A stretch of DNA of 24,675 nucleotides from assembly GCA_038232655.1 (NCBI GenBank), contig JBBSNM010000039.1, forward strand, positions 1 to 24,675, read 5' to 3'. The notes below the pieces were generated by a model that was not told the origin of the DNA, did no database searches, and was given only the letters and a program-made list of their open reading frames with translations. How positions within the stretch are numbered: position 1 is the stretch's first letter; each line of letters begins with the position of its first letter. Made by a program: the position numbers and the translations under genes. This document shows, in pieces, positions 1 through 9,227 of this stretch. Origin of the DNA: JACCVL01 sp038232655 (GTDB lineage Bacteria; Actinomycetota; Actinomycetes; Propionibacteriales; Nocardioidaceae).

Positions 1-258
1 CGGGCCCGTCGTGCACGGTTCCGTATCGGAGCTGGGCTCGATCCTGGAAACGTGGCTCGCCGCCCACGCCGACGGGACCGCCTGCGTCATCGGCGCGAGG
101 AATATCGACACTGGCACGTTCCGGGCGACGTCTCGTGTCCGTCGCTGACCCCGGAGCTTTCGAAGGGCCTCGAGTTCGATCTGGTCGCCCTCATCGACCC
201 CGACACGTTCGGCATCGGCATCGAAGGAGCCGTCGACCGCTATGTCGCGATGACCTGA
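1..258 (+). pseudogene. 3' remnant of a HelD/HelR-like superfamily 1 helicase, frameshifted and truncated
   Basis: Two frames each carry part of one protein. Frame 2 (from base 2) reads a segment containing ILETWLAAHADGTACVIGA and then stops at about 147. Frame 1 continues with LTPELSKGLEFDLVALIDP and ends GAVDRYVAMT followed by TGA at 256-258. The KGLEFD and YVAMT blocks are the late helicase motifs of UvrD/HelD-type ATPases; in intact relatives YVAMT runs on into RATQ and a short C-terminal tail. The frame change lies between about 110 and 150, and the tail after YVAMT is lost. The best guess is the RNA-polymerase-recycling HelR/HelD branch, because that family ends this way; a generic UvrD-like helicase remains possible. 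The 5' part lies outside the window, so I cannot say whether the upstream gene is intact apart from this end. Confidence 0.6.
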
Positions 259-419
259 GCGAGGGAAAGGACAAGCTCTCGGCGCTGGTCGATGAGGCGA
301 GCGTACGCACGAGATGGTGCAGATCACTCGCCACGGCCGACCCGCGGCCGTCCCAATGTCGGCTGATGACGTGGAGTCGTTGCAGGAGACCATCACAGTT
401 CGGACTGCCTCCGCCGTGA
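252..419 (+). pseudogene. Phd/YefM-type antitoxin remnant with a frameshift and an internal deletion
   Basis: Frame 0 starts in the middle of the family with LSEGKDKLSALVDEAS. The reading then jumps to frame 2 with THEMVQITRHGRPAAV and SADDVESLQETI. Restoring one missing base near 302-303 joins the two halves as EAS-R-THEMVQ, so a single-base deletion explains the frameshift. After QETI (about 394) the sequence passes directly to QFGLPPP in frame 0, ending with TGA at 417-419. This looks like the usual antitoxin C-terminus, with roughly 20-30 codons missing between. The N-terminus (Met and first strand) is also absent because the gene abuts the helicase remnant. The stop overlaps the toxin's GTG start, as expected for a translationally coupled pair. 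No functional antitoxin can be made. Confidence 0.65.
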
Positions 420-691
420 CGGACTCGCCTTGGAACTTCCAGGTCAGCGGTCGTTTCCAGCGTGACCTGCGTCGCTTGCCGCCACGCATCGCGGTTGCGG
501 TTACCGAGTAGGTCACCGGAGTCCTCCCGCAGAACCCACGTCGACTCAGCAAGGCGCTCAGTGGCGAGTTGGCGGGACTGCGTTCTGCCCGTCGGGGCGA
601 CTACCGGGTCCTGTTCGAGGTCGATGAGCCGGACCGCGTGCTCGTGTTGCTGCGGATGTCGCACCGGGCGCACGTCTACCGGCCCGGGTGA
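416..691 (+). pseudogene. RelE/ParE-family toxin remnant with an internal stop codon
   Basis: From GTG at 416 the frame reads VTDSPWNFQVSGRFQRDLRR and LPPRIAVAVTE, then TAG at 509-511. The same frame continues with VTGVLPQNPRRLSKALSGEL, the RSARRGDYRVLFEV core strand and a final MSHRAHVYRPG before TGA at 689-691. The GDYRVLF and HRxHVYR blocks are typical of RelE/ParE mRNA-interferase or gyrase-targeting toxins. A full family member is about 85-95 residues, matching the 91 codons here if the TAG is read through. The TAG replaces a position that is usually aromatic, so one substitution (for example TAC or TTC derived) would inactivate it. The start overlaps the antitoxin stop as GTGA. Confidence 0.7.
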
Positions 692-816
692 CGGTCGTGG
701 CGCTGCTGAGCGAAAACATGTGACGGGCCATGGCTCCCCATCCAGGGGCCCCGAGTCGTGTTGCAATAGATCTCGGCGCTAAGGATCGATCACCGCGTCA
801 ACGAGACGGAAGACGT

Positions 817-1221
817 TCACCGCAAGTCGATGGTCCGCAACGGCGCCACGGCAGCGATCGCGTCAAAGTCGGCGTCTCGGTGCGCCAGGGTGATGTCGGC
901 GCGGAGGGCCACACCGGCGATCAGACAGTCGACGATGCTACGGATGGTGCGGCCGTGCCGCCTGACGGCCTGGGCCAGGAGGCCGGCGGCCCGAAAGTCG
1001 GTATCGCTGACGACCGAGGCCGTGCGCATGCCGACTAGCACGTCCTCCAGTGTCTGGCGTGCACCGCCGGGTGGCGCTCCGGCCAGCAGCTCCATGACGA
1101 CGGGTTCGGTGGTAACCAGACTCTCCGGCGTGGCGATCTGGCCGCGCAGCCAGCCGTGGGCTCGGCCGCCATCGCCGCGCAGGTACGAGACCCACACCGA
1201 CGTGTCGATCAAGACGTCCAC
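817..1221 (-). CDS. vapC: VapC-type PIN-domain ribonuclease toxin
   Basis: A 134-residue protein beginning (V)DVLIDTSVWVSYLRGD. PIN-domain acidic residues are visible as D6 in the first strand, E44 in TEPVVMELLAG, D98 in RSIVDCLIA and D116 in AHRDADFD. These would coordinate Mg2+/Mn2+ for RNA cleavage, typically of tRNA or rRNA loops in this family. The GTG start at 1221 overlaps the 3' end of the upstream antitoxin gene by 13 nt, the usual vapBC coupling. Length and motif order are complete, so the toxin looks intact, unlike the decayed pair at 252-691. It is very probably transcribed from the vapB promoter and repressed by the VapBC complex. Confidence 0.9.
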   Translation of the reverse strand: MDVLIDTSVWVSYLRGDGGRAHGWLRGQIATPESLVTTEPVVMELLAGAPPGGARQTLEDVLVGMRTASVVSDTDFRAAGLLAQAVRRHGRTIRSIVDCLIAGVALRADITLAHRDADFDAIAAVAPLRTIDLR

Positions 1222-1424
1222 GTCGTGTCGCGGCCGCGCCGCTGCCCGTCCAGGTCACCGACCCAGCCGATGCCTTCCAAAGCCTCGAGCGCTCGGGTGG
1301 TCAGTGGTGGACCCGCCAGCCGGTGCAGGGCCAAGTGCACGGCGTCCTTCTTGGTCTTGAGGCGGTAGCGTGCCATGACTCGAGCGACCAGCTCGTCGTC
1401 GAGGTCGATGTTCGTCCGCGTCAT
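1209..1424 (-). CDS. vapB: VapB-type antitoxin (ribbon-helix-helix N-terminus)
   Basis: The 71-residue product starts MTRTNIDLDDELVARVMARY and continues KTKKDAVHLALHRLAG, the classic VapB/MetJ-Arc beta strand plus two helices. The C-terminal part (LEALEGIGWVGDL and a short tail) would wrap around VapC. An alternative ATG six bases upstream (1430) has AGG at a reasonable distance; the family usually begins with the strand, so 1424 is chosen, but 1430 is nearly as good. It overlaps vapC by 13 nt. The start lies inside an 8-bp inverted repeat that may be its own operator. Confidence 0.88.
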   Translation of the reverse strand: MTRTNIDLDDELVARVMARYRLKTKKDAVHLALHRLAGPPLTTRALEALEGIGWVGDLDGQRRGRDTTWTS

Positions 1425-1451
1425 GCACATACGATACACCTGCATGTGCAT
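1423..1451. promoter_or_regulatory. Inverted repeat over the vapB start, candidate VapBC operator
   Basis: ATGCACAT (1423-1430) and ATGTGCAT (1444-1451) form a perfect 8-bp inverted repeat with a 13-nt spacer. It covers the vapB start codons and the promoter region just upstream. VapBC complexes bind such palindromes to repress their own operon. The role is inferred from position and symmetry. Confidence 0.5.
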
Positions 1452-1539
1452 AGAGGCGTGTGACGGATCGGCTGGTGGATTATCAGGTCGCGGCACGGGA
1501 GCGGGACTTGTGCACTGCGGGTTCTTGAGGGGCAGTCGT

Positions 1540-3930
<2,391 letters not shown>

Positions 3931-3942
3931 CGTGTCCCATCG

Positions 3943-3982
3943 CGCAGGTGCTGCGCCGCGGCGGGTCTGCTGGTCACCTGCG
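3943..3982. promoter_or_regulatory. 8-bp inverted repeat upstream of the UvrA-like gene
   Basis: CGCAGGTG (3943-3950) and CACCTGCG (3975-3982) are perfect reverse complements, and the half-sites are 32 bp apart start to start. They lie 13-52 nt upstream of the UvrA-like ATG in the 173-nt gap shared with the divergent DMT gene. This could be a regulator site or a 5' UTR hairpin. I do not recognise the binding protein. Confidence 0.35.
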
Positions 3983-4103
3983 AGACCATGCCACGTCGCG
4001 CCGGGGTTGCCTAGCGCTGCCGGCGTCACCCCCGTCGGCTCGGGCACCGTCTGCTCCGCTTAGCACGGTGCCGATTCGTCCATTCGCCGCGGGCACCCCG
4101 ATC

Positions 4104-5123
4104 ATGGGTGCAGTGACCACGTCCCCGACCCTGCCGCCTTCACGCACGAGGGCCGAGCACGACGACCCGCCGTGGCTGCTCGTCGTCGCGGTCCCGGCGA
4201 TGCTCGCGATCGGTGGCCTGGTCGCCGCGCAGACGCAGATCAACGGTGAGCTGGCGGCGACCCTCGGCGGAGGACCCACCGCGGGCCTGTCGGCTGCGCT
4301 GGTGAGCTTCGGCAGCGGCTTCGCCCTGCTGTGCCTCGCCGCCCTGGCGTCCCGGCCCATGCGCCGTGGCCTCGCGTCGGTACGGGGTGCGCTGCGCACC
4401 GGCCACCTTCGACCCTGGCAGGTGCTCGGTGGATGCGCCGGTGGGTTCCTGGTGGCAACCCAGGGACTCACCGTCTCGACGATCGGTGTCGCGCTTTTCA
4501 CGGTCGCGCTCGTCGGTGGTCAGACCGCCAGCGGACTGCTCGTCGATCGGCTGGGTCTGAGCCCGTCGGGACCGCAGCCCGTCTCCGCGTTGCGCGTCGT
4601 CGGCGCGGTGCTGACCATCGCGGCGGTGGCGCTGTCCGCATCGCAGCGGCTGGGTGGCCCCGGCGCGCTCGGCGCCGCCGGGTTCGCACTCGCCCTGCTC
4701 CCACTCGTCGCCGGGCTCGGCATCGCCTGGCAGCAGGCCGTCAACGGGCGGGTCTCGGTCAGTGGCGGCCCCTGGGCCGCGACCTGGATCAACTTCGCGG
4801 CGGGCAGCGCGCTGCTCGCCGCGGTCACCGTTGGGGCCGTCTCCGTCGAGGGGCCCACGCAGGCGATGCCGACGACGTGGTGGCTCTACCTCGGCGGCCC
4901 GATCGGCGTGGTGTTCATCTCCATGGCAGCCGTCCTGGTGCGGGTGCACGGCGTCCTCGTCCTCGGACTGTGCACGGTGTGCGGGCAGGTCACCTCCGCG
5001 CTGGTCATCGACCACTACGTCGGCGCGGGAGGCATCGGAACTCTCACCGCCGTGGGTGCCGGTGTCACCCTGGCCGGTGTCGTGCTGGCCGGCGTCGGAA
5101 CCCGCCGCCCGACCCGACCATGA
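4104..5123 (+). CDS. DMT-superfamily membrane transporter (DUF606/YdcZ-like, duplicated)
   Basis: The 339-residue product has about ten hydrophobic segments, starting with WLLVVAVPAMLAIGGLVAAQ and ending with TLAGVVLAGVG. Its two halves resemble each other: QTQINGELAATLGGGP with a following SFGSGFALL in the first half, and QQAVNGRVSVSGGPWAATW with FAAGSALL in the second. This Q-x-x-N-G then GS pattern is typical of the DUF606/YdcZ branch of the drug/metabolite transporter superfamily, here as a fused tandem. The substrate is unknown. ATG 4104 is chosen because the frame upstream (to 3948) is arginine/proline-rich without membrane character; GTG 4113 is an alternative. It converges with the deaminase gene at 5296. 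Confidence 0.82.
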   Translation: MGAVTTSPTLPPSRTRAEHDDPPWLLVVAVPAMLAIGGLVAAQTQINGELAATLGGGPTAGLSAALVSFGSGFALLCLAALASRPMRRGLASVRGALRTGHLRPWQVLGGCAGGFLVATQGLTVSTIGVALFTVALVGGQTASGLLVDRLGLSPSGPQPVSALRVVGAVLTIAAVALSASQRLGGPGALGAAGFALALLPLVAGLGIAWQQAVNGRVSVSGGPWAATWINFAAGSALLAAVTVGAVSVEGPTQAMPTTWWLYLGGPIGVVFISMAAVLVRVHGVLVLGLCTVCGQVTSALVIDHYVGAGGIGTLTAVGAGVTLAGVVLAGVGTRRPTRP

Positions 5124-5208
5124 GCTGGGCTCCGGTCGAGCCGGTCAGCCCGGTCCCGCCGCACCTGGCCGCCGCCGACCGAGCAGCCGGACGGCACAGG
5201 TGGGGTCA

Positions 5209-5272
5209 GCGCCACTCGGTTCCACAGGCACCCGGGCAGCCGGTGGCCCGGTGCCGGCCGAACCGAGTGCGC
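5209..5272. terminator. Large hairpin between convergent genes, probable bidirectional terminator
   Basis: ACTCGGTTC (5214-5222) pairs with GAACCGAGT (5260-5268). Outside it GCGC (5209-5212) pairs with GCGC (5269-5272), with one bulged C. Inside, GGCACC (5227-5232) pairs with GGTGCC (5250-5255) and continues GGG/CCC around a 10-nt loop. There is no T tract. Its position between the stops of two converging genes suggests termination in both directions. Confidence 0.5.
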
Positions 5273-5295
5273 CGCGACCACCGGTCCTCGGGTGG

Positions 5296-6348
5296 TCAGC
5301 GAGCGGTCAGCGGGTGCCCCGCCACGAACGCGTCGATCTCGGCCAGCGTCCGCGCCTTGACGGCGTCCGGGGCGTACGACACCCGCACCGCCGTCCGGGC
5401 CAGATCGGCCAGCCCGGCCGCGGAGACCCCGAACACCTCGTGCGCGACGCGGTACTCGTCGAGCAGCGTGGTGTCGAACATGCCGGGGTCGTCGGAGTTC
5501 AGTGTGACGGTGACGCCGGCGTCGACCAGCGTCGGCCACGGGTGCTCCGCCAGGCTCGGCACCGCCCGGGTGCGGATGTTCGACGTCGGGCACACCTCCA
5601 ACGGGATGCCGCGCTCGACGAGCTCGGCCATCAAGGTGGGATCTTGCGCTGCGGCGATCCCATGGCCGATGCGCTGCGCACCGAGCAGCTCGATGGCGTC
5701 CCGGATCGTCTGCGGGCCGGTGGTCTCCCCCGCGTGCGGGACGCTGGCCAGGCCCAGCGCGCGCGCCCGGGCGAAGATGTCGGCGAACGGCGGTCGGGGC
5801 ACCCCGATCTCGGGGCCACCGATGCCGAAGCCGACACAGCCCTCCGGTGCCCAGTGCTCGGCCCACTCCACCGTCCGCTCCCCCGAGGCCACACCGTTCT
5901 CGCCGGGGATGTCGATGACCCAGCCGACCTCGAGCCCGCAGCACTCGCGGGCAGCCGCACGGGCACGCACGAATGCCTCGGCGACCCCGTCCGGCTCGAT
6001 GCCCATCAGCAGGTGGGCGTCCGGGGTCACTGTCAGTTCGACATAGCGGACGTTCTGCTCCGCGATGTCACCGAGCACGCCGACCGCCATCGCCTCGACG
6101 TCCTCAGCCGTGCGCACCAGCGAATTGACCGCGATGTAGACCTCGATGAAGTGCGCGAAGTCGGTGAACGCGTAGAAATCCACCAGCGCCTGCTCGTCGG
6201 TGGGCACCCCGCCGTCCGGATGCCGGCGGGCCAGCTCCAGCACCGTCGACACCGACGCCGAGCCGACCAGGTGCACGTGCAACTCGACCTTGGGCAGTTC
6301 GGCGATGAACCGCTCGAGAGTCGGTGCCACGTCCTTCGAGTCAGCCAC
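5296..6348 (-). CDS. Adenosine deaminase-family amidohydrolase
   Basis: A 350-residue TIM-barrel metal hydrolase. Metal and catalytic residues are in order: H24/H26 in PKVELHVHLVG, HAGE at 205-208, RIGHG with H229, CPTSN near 253-257 and LNSDDP with D286/D287. These define the adenosine/adenine/aminodeoxyfutalosine deaminase superfamily, which hydrolyses the 6-amino group of purines. The usual Glu or Asp after HxHL is Val here, so the exact substrate is unsure. GTG 6348 gives the normal N-terminal length; ATG 6450 would add 34 residues encoded partly by a 13-bp tandem repeat and is less likely. It diverges from the XRE-MurA gene with an AT-rich palindrome between them. Confidence 0.85.
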   Translation of the reverse strand: MADSKDVAPTLERFIAELPKVELHVHLVGSASVSTVLELARRHPDGGVPTDEQALVDFYAFTDFAHFIEVYIAVNSLVRTAEDVEAMAVGVLGDIAEQNVRYVELTVTPDAHLLMGIEPDGVAEAFVRARAAARECCGLEVGWVIDIPGENGVASGERTVEWAEHWAPEGCVGFGIGGPEIGVPRPPFADIFARARALGLASVPHAGETTGPQTIRDAIELLGAQRIGHGIAAAQDPTLMAELVERGIPLEVCPTSNIRTRAVPSLAEHPWPTLVDAGVTVTLNSDDPGMFDTTLLDEYRVAHEVFGVSAAGLADLARTAVRVSYAPDAVKARTLAEIDAFVAGHPLTAR

Positions 6349-6377
6349 AGCGGCGCAGTCAACCAGACCTCCGACGC

Positions 6378-6409
6378 GGGATCGGCACCCGGGATCGGCA
6401 CCCGGGATC
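6378..6409. repeat. 13-bp tandem repeat, about 2.5 copies
   Basis: The unit GGGATCGGCACCC occurs at 6378-6390 and 6391-6403, followed by GGGATC at 6404-6409. It lies just upstream of the preferred deaminase start. It could vary in copy number by slippage; no function is apparent. Confidence 0.7.
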
Positions 6410-6466
6410 AAGACACCTCCCCCGGCTCCCCCGTCCCACTGGCTGGTCATCGGCGTGCCCGAGGCC

Positions 6467-6488
6467 GAGATATCTCAGATATGAGATA
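6467..6488. promoter_or_regulatory. AT-rich palindromes in the ada/murA-like divergent gap, candidate XRE operator
   Basis: GAGATATCTC (6467-6476) is a perfect 10-bp palindrome. It overlaps TATCTCA-GATA-TGAGATA (6471-6488), with 7-bp arms and a 4-nt spacer. The surroundings are strongly GC-rich, so this AT-rich symmetric site stands out. It ends 11 nt before the ATG of a gene whose product begins with a helix-turn-helix domain. Autoregulation is the natural inference. GATAAC at 6485-6490 could be the -10 of that gene. Confidence 0.6.
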
Positions 6489-6499
6489 ACGTCGATGCC

Positions 6500-8029
6500 A
6501 TGAGCGAGGCCTACCTGAGCCGTATCGGTTTTCTGATCCGGGACGCGCGCAAGCACCGCGGCTGGACCCAGACCCAGCTCGCCGACGTGCTGGGCACCAG
6601 TCAGTCCGCGGTCAACCGGATCGAACGCGGTCACCAGAACCTCAGCCTGGAGATGCTGGCCCGGATTGGCGAAGCGCTCGACTCGGAGATCGTCTCGCTC
6701 GGCTCGCCCGGCCCGCTGCACCTGCGCGTCGTCGGCGGCACCCGGCTGTCGGGGGCCATCGACGTCAAGACCTCGAAGAACGCCGGGGTCGCACTGCTGT
6801 GCGGGTCGCTGCTCAACCGCGGGCGCACCGTGCTGCGCAAGGTGGCCCGCATCGAGGAGGTCAACCGGCTGCTCGAGGTCCTGGAGTCGATGGACGTCCG
6901 CACCCGCTGGCTCAACGACGAGAACGACCTCGAGATCGTCCCACCCGATCAGTTGCGCATGGACCACATCGACGCCGAGGCGGCCCGGCGCACCCGCAGC
7001 ATCATCATGTTCCTCGGCCCGCTGATGCACCTGATGGACACCTTCAAGCTGCCGTACGCCGGCGGGTGCGACCTCGGCACCCGCACCGTCGAGCCGCACA
7101 TGACGGCGCTGCGCCGGTTCGGCCTGGAGGTCAAGGCCACCGAGGGCGACTATCACGCCAGCGTCGATCACGCCGTTCGCCCCGAGCGCCCGATCGTGCT
7201 GACCGAGCGCGGTGACACGGTCACCGAGAACGCGCTGCTCGCCGCGGCCCGGCACGACGGCGTCACCACGATCCGCAACGCCAGCCCCAACTACATGGTG
7301 CAGGACCTGTGCTTCTTCCTGGTCGAGCTGGGCGTGGGCATCGACGGCATCGGCACCACCACCTTGCGGGTGCACGGCTGCACCGACATCGACCGCGACG
7401 TCATCTACGCGCCGAGCCCCGACCCGATCGAGGCGATGAGCCTGGTCGCCGCCGCCGTGGTCACCGATTCCGAGATCACCGTGCGCCGGGTACCGATCGA
7501 GTTCCTGGAGATCGAGCTCGCCCTGCTGGAGGAGATGGGCCTCAAGTACGACCGCAGTGACGAGTACCTCGCCGAGAACGCCCACACCCGCCTGGTCGAC
7601 GTGACCACGCACCACTCCACCCTGCACTCCCCGATCGACAAGATCCACCCGATGCCGTTCCCCGGCCTGAACATCGACAACCTGCCCTTCTTCGCGGTGA
7701 TCGCTGCGCAGGCGACCGGCTCCACGATGCTGCACGACTGGGTCTACGAGAACCGCGCGCTGTACCTCACCGAGCTGAACAAGCTCGGCGGCCACGTCCA
7801 GCTGCTCGACCCGCACCGCGTCCTCATCGAGGGGCCGACCCGCTGGCGCGCCGCCGAGGTCATTTGCCCGCCGGCGCTGCGCCCCGCGGTCGTCATCTTG
7901 CTGGCCATGCTGGCGGCCAGGGGCACGTCGGTGCTGCGCAGCGTCTACGTCATCAACCGCGGCTACGAGGATCTGGCCGAGCGCCTGAACGCGCTCGGCG
8001 CCCAGATCGAGACCTTCCGCGACATCTAG
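6500..8029 (+). CDS. XRE helix-turn-helix fused to UDP-GlcNAc 1-carboxyvinyltransferase (MurA-like)
   Basis: The 509-residue protein begins with an XRE-type HTH (about residues 7-66; GWTQTQLADVLGTSQSAVNR is the helix-turn-helix). A complete EPSP-synthase-like MurA domain follows from about residue 73. Catalytic positions seen by comparison with E. coli MurA are K93-N94, C190 in GGCDLGTRTVEPH (Cys115 equivalent), D393 in NIDNLPFF (Asp305 equivalent) and R487 in NRGYEDL (Arg397 equivalent). It should transfer enolpyruvate from PEP to UDP-GlcNAc, the first committed step of peptidoglycan synthesis. The retained Cys predicts fosfomycin reactivity. This fused form is known from other actinobacteria. 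No Shine-Dalgarno is present, and the transcript may be leaderless. A C45 hydrolase gene follows 17 nt downstream. Confidence 0.9.
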   Translation: MSEAYLSRIGFLIRDARKHRGWTQTQLADVLGTSQSAVNRIERGHQNLSLEMLARIGEALDSEIVSLGSPGPLHLRVVGGTRLSGAIDVKTSKNAGVALLCGSLLNRGRTVLRKVARIEEVNRLLEVLESMDVRTRWLNDENDLEIVPPDQLRMDHIDAEAARRTRSIIMFLGPLMHLMDTFKLPYAGGCDLGTRTVEPHMTALRRFGLEVKATEGDYHASVDHAVRPERPIVLTERGDTVTENALLAAARHDGVTTIRNASPNYMVQDLCFFLVELGVGIDGIGTTTLRVHGCTDIDRDVIYAPSPDPIEAMSLVAAAVVTDSEITVRRVPIEFLEIELALLEEMGLKYDRSDEYLAENAHTRLVDVTTHHSTLHSPIDKIHPMPFPGLNIDNLPFFAVIAAQATGSTMLHDWVYENRALYLTELNKLGGHVQLLDPHRVLIEGPTRWRAAEVICPPALRPAVVILLAMLAARGTSVLRSVYVINRGYEDLAERLNALGAQIETFRDI

Positions 8030-8046
8030 GCGCCGGCCCGTCGACG

Positions 8047-9207
8047 ATGACCGTCCGCAGCTTCGAGACGACCAGCACCGACCCGTACGCGGCGGGCCGC
8101 GAGCTCGGGGCCGGCTGCGCGGCCGGTGTCCGGGGTGCCTGGGACCGCTACCGCGAGCTGTGGGCGGCCTACGCCGTCACCCCCGACGAGGTGGCCGCGG
8201 TCGGTGCCGCGGTGCTGGGCCCGATCGAGGCGTTCAGCCCGGCGCTGCGCGCGGAGATCGCCGGGATCGCCGCCGGCGCGAGCCTGCCCGAGTGGCAGCT
8301 GGGCGCCCTCAACGCCCGCACGGAGCTGCTTGCCCTCGGCGACCAGCGGCTGCTCGCCGCCGGCCGGTTGCCGGGCGAACCGGTCAGCGAGTGCTCGACG
8401 CTGGTGCGGCTGCCGTCGGGCGGTGCGCCGGTCACCGCGCAGACATGGGACTGGCACGCGACGCTGCATGATTCGTGGTTCGTGTGGACCCGCTGGCTGC
8501 CGAGCGGCCGGCTGGTCCGCACCCTCACCGAGTACGGCATCGTCGGCAAGATCGGTCTCGGCATCAATCCCTCGGCCGGCTCGGCCGGGTCGGCCGGCGG
8601 TGGCATCGGGGTGCACTTCAACGCCCTGCGGCACCGCGACGACACCGGCCTCGGCGGGGTGCCGGTGCACGTGGTGGCGCGGCGGATGCTGGACGAGGCG
8701 GGCAGCTGCGACGAGGCGCTGGCGGTCGCGCGCGCGGCCGAGGTCACCGCGTCGGCGGCGCTCACCGTCACGGGCCGGACCCTCGGGCCGGGCGACGACT
8801 GGTCAGCGTGCACCGTCGAGATGCACCCCGGTGGCCCGTCGGCGCTGCCGCACAACCGTGCGGACAGCGGCGGTTGGCTGGCGCACACCAACCACTTCAC
8901 CGCCGATGCCGTCGGCCCCGATGCCGGTCTGGTGCCGCAGCTGTCGACCAGCCGCGAGCGCCTCGACCGGGTGGAGTTGCTGGCCCGCCACGCCGACGGC
9001 CCGACCGCACCGCAGGCGATCGCCGACCAGCTGGCGACCCATGACCTCGGGGAACGCAGCGTCTGCGTGCACGGCTTCCCGGACGCACCGGTCGGGCAGC
9101 GCAGCGCGACGCTGGCGGTGGTCGTGGCAGAGCCGGCCGCCGGCCGGTTGCACGTGCACGCCGGCAAGCCGTGCGAGGCGCGCGCCGGCTCGTGGTGGAC
9201 ATTCTGA
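8047..9207 (+). CDS. C45-type autoproteolytic acyltransferase/hydrolase
   Basis: A 386-residue protein resembling the isopenicillin N acyltransferase-like (peptidase C45, Ntn-hydrolase) family. A leading helical part (to about residue 110) is followed by SECSTLVRLPSGG, where C116 would be the N-terminal nucleophile exposed by self-cleavage. Then come the family blocks AQTWDWHATLHDSW, the TEYGIVGKIGLGIN strand, and HNRADSGGWLAHTNHF, with the conserved Asn/His-rich stretch. It should cleave or transfer an acyl group on an amide; the substrate is unknown. No signal peptide is visible, so it is probably cytoplasmic. It begins 17 nt after the MurA-like gene and is likely cotranscribed with it. The ATG at 8047 is the first sensible start after that stop. 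Confidence 0.8.
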   Translation: MTVRSFETTSTDPYAAGRELGAGCAAGVRGAWDRYRELWAAYAVTPDEVAAVGAAVLGPIEAFSPALRAEIAGIAAGASLPEWQLGALNARTELLALGDQRLLAAGRLPGEPVSECSTLVRLPSGGAPVTAQTWDWHATLHDSWFVWTRWLPSGRLVRTLTEYGIVGKIGLGINPSAGSAGSAGGGIGVHFNALRHRDDTGLGGVPVHVVARRMLDEAGSCDEALAVARAAEVTASAALTVTGRTLGPGDDWSACTVEMHPGGPSALPHNRADSGGWLAHTNHFTADAVGPDAGLVPQLSTSRERLDRVELLARHADGPTAPQAIADQLATHDLGERSVCVHGFPDAPVGQRSATLAVVVAEPAAGRLHVHAGKPCEARAGSWWTF

Positions 9208-9227
9208 CCGGTGCTCGGGCCGTCAGC

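Noticed and set aside
3948..4103. An N-terminal extension of the DMT transporter
   Set aside because: The 52 extra residues are Arg/Pro/Ala-rich and lack membrane or signal character, and the region carries the upstream regulatory sequence of the divergent gene.
6359..7816. A long minus-strand open frame opposite the MurA-like gene
   Set aside because: Low-complexity Val/Asp/Gly/Arg composition and no family blocks; the plus-strand protein has intact catalytic residues.
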